This document shows, in pieces, positions 4,936 to 7,560 of a DNA stretch of 7,560 nt. How positions within the stretch are numbered: position 1 is the first letter of the stretch; every line of letters starts with the position of its first letter. This stretch comes from an uncultured Limnohabitans sp. (GTDB lineage Bacteria; Pseudomonadota; Gammaproteobacteria; Burkholderiales; Burkholderiaceae_C): positions 1 through 7,560 of the forward strand of contig NZ_CALBEX010000092.1 of NCBI RefSeq assembly GCF_937889215.1. Reading direction: 5' to 3'. The position numbers were made by a program, and so were the translations under genes. The notes beneath the pieces were generated by a model. It was not told where the DNA came from and made no database searches. It was given only the letters and a program-made list of their open reading frames with translations.

Positions 4936-5886
4936 TCAGTCTTCTTTCAGGTCCACCGGGGCCTGGCGCAAGGCTTTGCGGCGCTCCGCGTAGTCAGGCA
5001 TGACCCCGCCCACGGTTTCCCAAAAGCGCGGGCTGTGGTTCATCTCGCGCAAGTGCGCTAGCTCGTGCACCACCACGTAATCGATCTGGCTGATGGGCAG
5101 GTGAATGAGCCGCCAATTCAGCCGGATGTGCCCATCGGTGCGCGCACTGCCCCAGCGCGTGCTGGCGCTCGACAGGCTGAGCTTTTGCCAGCGCACGCCC
5201 AACAGCGGCGCGAAGTGGTGCAGGCGCTCTTCGAACAGGACCTTGGCCTGCTTTTTGAGCCACGCCTGCGCAGCATCACGCACTTGGGTCACCGAGGCAC
5301 CGGGCGGCACCGTCACAGGCAGCACCTGCTCGGGTGCCAAATCTTGCCCCAGCACGCGCCCCACGCCACGCTCCATCACGCACAGCTGCACCGTGCGCCC
5401 CAAAAACGGCACCTCGGCGCCGTGTCGCCACTCGATGGCTTTCTGAAACTGCTCGGTCTGCCGCTCTTTGAATTGCTGCAGCTTGGCCACAATCCAGGCG
5501 CTTTTTTCTTGCACGGCGGCATCCACCTCGCGCATCGTCACCCAGTTAGGCGAACGCACCACCAAACCATCGGCCCCGACCAAAAAGCCGATGCTGTTGC
5601 GGCGCGAGCGTTCAAAACGGTAGGACACCATGACACCTTGCAGTTGGGCGTGGCGGTTGGCGGCAGGGTGGGTGAAACCCCTGGGACTGTCCTTGGGTTG
5701 CACCAAAGGAAATTCTTGTTCCCCTGTGCTGCGGCTTGACGCAGAAGGTGCTGGGTGTGCAAGAGGCGCAGATGCGGCATCAGTCACACGCGCATCTACA
5801 GTGGGGGCGGCAGAGACTGAAGGCGCTGGCTGCACCGGGTCACCCCCGGTGAAAAAGTCCAGCACAAACTGCAAAGGCGCGCGCAT
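4936..5886 (-). CDS. YgjP-like M48-type metallopeptidase (SprT-like)
   Basis: The 316-residue product is a predicted zinc metallopeptidase of the YgjP (DUF45) family; the natural substrate is not known for the family in general. The catalytic part is at about 265-290, where LPISQIDYVVVHELAHLREM leads into NHSPRFW. HELAH (274-278) gives two zinc ligands and the catalytic Glu, and His284 is the likely third ligand. The family segment STRWGSAR precedes it at about 242-249. A beta-rich N-terminal region with VSYRFERSRRNSIGFLV begins near 87. The first 75 or so residues after MRAPLQFVLDFF are Ala/Pro/Ser-rich and look like a flexible linker. The ATG at 5884-5886 is preferred; a TTG at 5905-5907 overlapping the plsC stop would add seven residues. 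The overlap or 17-bp gap with plsC suggests co-transcription. No export signal is obvious. Confidence 0.87.
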   Translation of the reverse strand: MRAPLQFVLDFFTGGDPVQPAPSVSAAPTVDARVTDAASAPLAHPAPSASSRSTGEQEFPLVQPKDSPRGFTHPAANRHAQLQGVMVSYRFERSRRNSIGFLVGADGLVVRSPNWVTMREVDAAVQEKSAWIVAKLQQFKERQTEQFQKAIEWRHGAEVPFLGRTVQLCVMERGVGRVLGQDLAPEQVLPVTVPPGASVTQVRDAAQAWLKKQAKVLFEERLHHFAPLLGVRWQKLSLSSASTRWGSARTDGHIRLNWRLIHLPISQIDYVVVHELAHLREMNHSPRFWETVGGVMPDYAERRKALRQAPVDLKED

Positions 5887-5903
5887 GCTTCGCCCAGCCC
5901 CGC

Positions 5904-6653
5904 TCAACGCCCGGCGGCAGCGGGGTAAGCCTCGGGGTCGAGGCGGTGCATTTCAGATTCGATCCAGGTCTCGACTTCGAGCATGAGTTCGTCGGCACTG
6001 CGGCCCTCGCTCGCAATGGCCCGACCAATCGAGATGTCCACCACGCCAGGCTTTTTGACGAAGGCCCGTGTCGGCCAGCAGCGGGCCGAGGTCACGGCGA
6101 TCGGGATGACGGGCACACCCGCCGCAATCGCCAGGCGTGCACCACCGCTCTTGTACTCGCCCTTTTGGCCACGCGGGATGCGTGTGCCTTCAGGGAACAT
6201 GATGACCCAGACGCCTTCTTGCATGAGGCGGCGGCCTTGCTGTACCACCTTGGCAAAGGCGCGTGAGCGCTGCTTGCGGTCGATGTGGATCATGTCCATG
6301 CGCGCCATGGCCCAACCAAAGAACGGCACATGCAGCAACTCTTTTTTGAACACGTAGGCCAGCGGATGCGGCATGATCGCGGGCATCACAAACGTCTCCC
6401 AAGTCGACTGGTGCTTGACCAGCAACACCGCAGGGTCCTTGTCGCCCGTGGGCAAGTTTTCCATGCCTTGGATGCGGTTTTCGATGCCCAAAATCCAGGT
6501 GCCACTGTTCACCGCCACACGCAGCCAGCCCGCACAAATCCAGTACAAGCGCGTGCTGCTGACAAAGTAGGACACCACCACCACGAAGAGCGCCCAAGGC
6601 ACCACGGTGATGGCCATCCACAAGGTGTGGGCAAGAGAGCGAATGAAGTTCAT
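5904..6653 (-). CDS. plsC: 1-acyl-sn-glycerol-3-phosphate acyltransferase
   Basis: This inner-membrane enzyme acylates lysophosphatidic acid to phosphatidic acid, the central phospholipid precursor. The 249-residue protein has an N-terminal membrane segment (about 11-33) and then the acyltransferase motifs. Motif I is KHQSTWET (80-87) with His81 and, at the HX4D aspartate position, Glu86, a substitution I associate with this branch of PlsC-like proteins. A KKELLHVPFFGWAM block lies at 103-116 and IDR at 124-126. FPEGTR (153-158) binds the glycerol phosphate, and VPVIPIAV at 180-187 is motif IV. The ATG at 6651-6653 starts 27 bp after gmhB with no strong ribosome-binding site. It sits between gmhB and the YgjP-like gene, an arrangement familiar in Burkholderiales, linking LPS and phospholipid synthesis in one envelope-related transcript. 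Confidence 0.93.
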   Translation of the reverse strand: MNFIRSLAHTLWMAITVVPWALFVVVVSYFVSSTRLYWICAGWLRVAVNSGTWILGIENRIQGMENLPTGDKDPAVLLVKHQSTWETFVMPAIMPHPLAYVFKKELLHVPFFGWAMARMDMIHIDRKQRSRAFAKVVQQGRRLMQEGVWVIMFPEGTRIPRGQKGEYKSGGARLAIAAGVPVIPIAVTSARCWPTRAFVKKPGVVDISIGRAIASEGRSADELMLEVETWIESEMHRLDPEAYPAAAGR

Positions 6654-6680
6654 GTGGCGTGAAAACTCAGTGAATACACA

Positions 6681-7256
6681 TCAAGCAAGCGTGTCGGTGC
6701 TGGGCGCACCCCCCAGCAGTTGGTCAACAAAATGGGCCAGATCGGCATGGACACGCGTGTGCGCGGGAAAACCCACAGGCAATTCGCCAGCGCTCACACC
6801 GGGGTGGCGGCCGGTCAGCACCAAATGCGGCGCACACCCGGCCGACTCGGCGGCTTGCAGGTCACGCAAGCTGTCGCCGACAAAGGGCACGCCCTTCAAT
6901 TCAATGCCGTAGCGCTCCTGAATTTGCCGAAGCAAACCAGGGGCTGGTTTGCGGCAATCGCACCCCTCGTCGGGGGCGTGTGGGCAATAAAAAATCGCAT
7001 CGATGCGCCCACCCGCAGCGGCCAAAGACTTGACCATGCGTGCGTGCACCGCGTTGAGTGCTGCCATGTCAAACAAACCGCGCCCCAAGCCCGATTGGTT
7101 GGTGGCCAACACCACATGGAAGCCCGCGTGGTTGAGGCGACTGATCGCCTCCAGCGCACCCGGCAAGGGCTGCCACTCTTCGGGCGATTTGACAAACTCG
7201 TCACTGGCCCGGTTGATGGTGCCATCGCGGTCCAGAATGACGAGTTTGATTTGCAT
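6681..7256 (-). CDS. gmhB: D-glycero-beta-D-manno-heptose 1,7-bisphosphate 7-phosphatase
   Basis: GmhB removes the 7-phosphate from heptose 1,7-bisphosphate on the way to ADP-heptose for the LPS inner core. The 191-residue protein is a HAD-superfamily phosphatase of the histidinol-phosphatase-like branch. DRDGTIN (9-15) carries nucleophile Asp9 and acid/base Asp11. TNQSG (52-56) is HAD motif II. CPHAPDEGCDCRKP (91-104) holds the zinc loop (Cys91, His93, Cys99, Cys101) and the motif III Lys103. GDSLRD (127-132) is the metal-binding motif IV. The length matches the family. The ATG at 7254-7256 lies 13 bp after glyS, implying co-transcription with it. The zinc loop separates it from plain HAD phosphatases; the heptose rather than histidinol substrate is inferred from overall similarity and from context with plsC. 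Confidence 0.93.
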   Translation of the reverse strand: MQIKLVILDRDGTINRASDEFVKSPEEWQPLPGALEAISRLNHAGFHVVLATNQSGLGRGLFDMAALNAVHARMVKSLAAAGGRIDAIFYCPHAPDEGCDCRKPAPGLLRQIQERYGIELKGVPFVGDSLRDLQAAESAGCAPHLVLTGRHPGVSAGELPVGFPAHTRVHADLAHFVDQLLGGAPSTDTLA

Positions 7257-7269
7257 GGCTGGGGTGAAA

Positions 7270-7560
7270 TCAGGCGGCCAGGCGCGACAAATCGGCCACG
7301 CGGTTCATGGCCACATGCAGGCTTTTGAGCAAGCCCTGGCGGTTCAGGCGCAAGTCCATTTCTTCGGCGTTGACCATCACGTCGTCAAAGAACGCATCGA
7401 CCGGGGCGCGCAGCGCGGCCAGGGTTTGCAAGCTGGCGGTGTAGTCGCCCGCCTTGAACTGTGCCTCGGATTCTGGCACCAGCCTTTGCATGGCCGTGTA
7501 GAGGTTTTTCTCGGCCTCTTCTTGGAGCAAGGCGGGGTTGACGTGGGCATCCACCTCACC
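7270..7560 (-). CDS. glyS: Glycine--tRNA ligase beta subunit, C-terminal fragment
   Basis: Only the last 96 codons are inside the window; the gene enters from the right edge. The sequence NPALLQEEAEKNLYTAM...LAALRAPVDAFFDDVMVNAEE...LRLNRQGLLKSLHVAMNRVADLSRLAA matches the C-terminal DALR-type anticodon-binding domain of bacterial GlyS. The segment APVDAFFDDVMVNAEE with the closing NRxGLL...ADLSRLA is diagnostic. GlyS is the beta subunit of the alpha2beta2 glycyl-tRNA synthetase and charges tRNA-Gly. The TGA stop is at 7270-7272. It appears to be the upstream gene of the glyS-gmhB-plsC-ygjP series in this window; glyQ would be expected further right. Confidence 0.92.
   Translation of the reverse strand, partial: GEVDAHVNPALLQEEAEKNLYTAMQRLVPESEAQFKAGDYTASLQTLAALRAPVDAFFDDVMVNAEEMDLRLNRQGLLKSLHVAMNRVADLSRLAA

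Noticed and set aside
4882..4966. Rho-independent terminators formed by TGGACC/GGTCCA and CCAGGCC/GGCCTGG pairs
   Set aside because: Arms are short, loops are 17-24 bases and no T-run follows on either strand; the second pair overlaps the coding end of the metallopeptidase gene.
4742..5003. Short plus-strand open frames covering the convergent gap
   Set aside because: They cross the repeat region and run into the antisense of the metallopeptidase gene; there is no ribosome-binding site and the composition is not protein-like.
5065..5739. A 224-codon open frame on the plus strand opposite the metallopeptidase gene
   Set aside because: It is antisense to a recognised YgjP-like gene, with a His/Leu/Gln-rich product typical of shadow frames.
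6390..6420. PlsC inactive because motif I has Glu instead of Asp (HX4E)
   Set aside because: The KHQSTWET form is, to my knowledge, common among proteobacterial PlsC-like enzymes and all other motifs are intact.

Overview
The window looks like the chromosome of a betaproteobacterium, most likely Burkholderiales/Comamonadaceae (Limnohabitans-, Rhodoferax- or Acidovorax-like). The basis is the high G+C, the protein sequences as I recognise them, and the familiar glyS-gmhB-plsC-ygjP gene order. No database search was possible, so the taxonomic call is inference. Nearly all of the DNA is coding. There are ten complete genes, plus a gene cut by each window edge. I see no RNA gene, CRISPR array, insertion sequence or prophage.

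Right-hand block (4936-7560, all minus strand): the 3' end of glyS (glycyl-tRNA synthetase beta subunit), then gmhB (heptose bisphosphate phosphatase for LPS), plsC (lysophosphatidate acyltransferase) and a YgjP-like M48-type metallopeptidase. Gaps are 13 bp, 27 bp and an overlap or near-overlap, so this is probably one housekeeping operon read leftward.

Left-hand block (1-3484, all minus strand): a MerR-family regulator resembling LiuR, a PaaI-type hotdog thioesterase, isovaleryl-CoA dehydrogenase (ivd/liuA), a beta-class carbonic anhydrase, an unrecognised single-pass membrane protein, and the start of an acetyl-CoA acetyltransferase. This is the beginning of a leucine/isovalerate degradation cluster. 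Ivd makes 3-methylcrotonyl-CoA, whose next step (methylcrotonyl-CoA carboxylase, not in the window) consumes bicarbonate. The thiolase would consume the acetoacetyl-CoA produced at the end of the route. The carbonic anhydrase inside the cluster is therefore plausibly the bicarbonate supplier.

Divergent gene: a metallo-beta-lactamase-fold hydrolase (3622-4752, plus strand) faces away from the regulator. Their shared 137-bp spacer holds a perfect 28-bp palindrome made of four ACGT cores at 6-bp intervals. A related 16-bp palindrome lies inside a sigma70-like promoter just ahead of the thioesterase. The two sites look like operators for the MerR regulator, giving one regulon that covers the regulator, the catabolic genes and probably the divergent hydrolase.

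The 183-bp gap at 4753-4935, where the two blocks converge, carries degenerate tandem repeats of 34-35 bp (GTCCGAC...) with alternating CCGAC/GTCGG arms. They resemble a REP-like intergenic element. I found no wholly new system. The most interesting points are the operator architecture, the carbonic anhydrase and membrane protein inside the leucine cluster, and the divergent MBL gene of unknown substrate.
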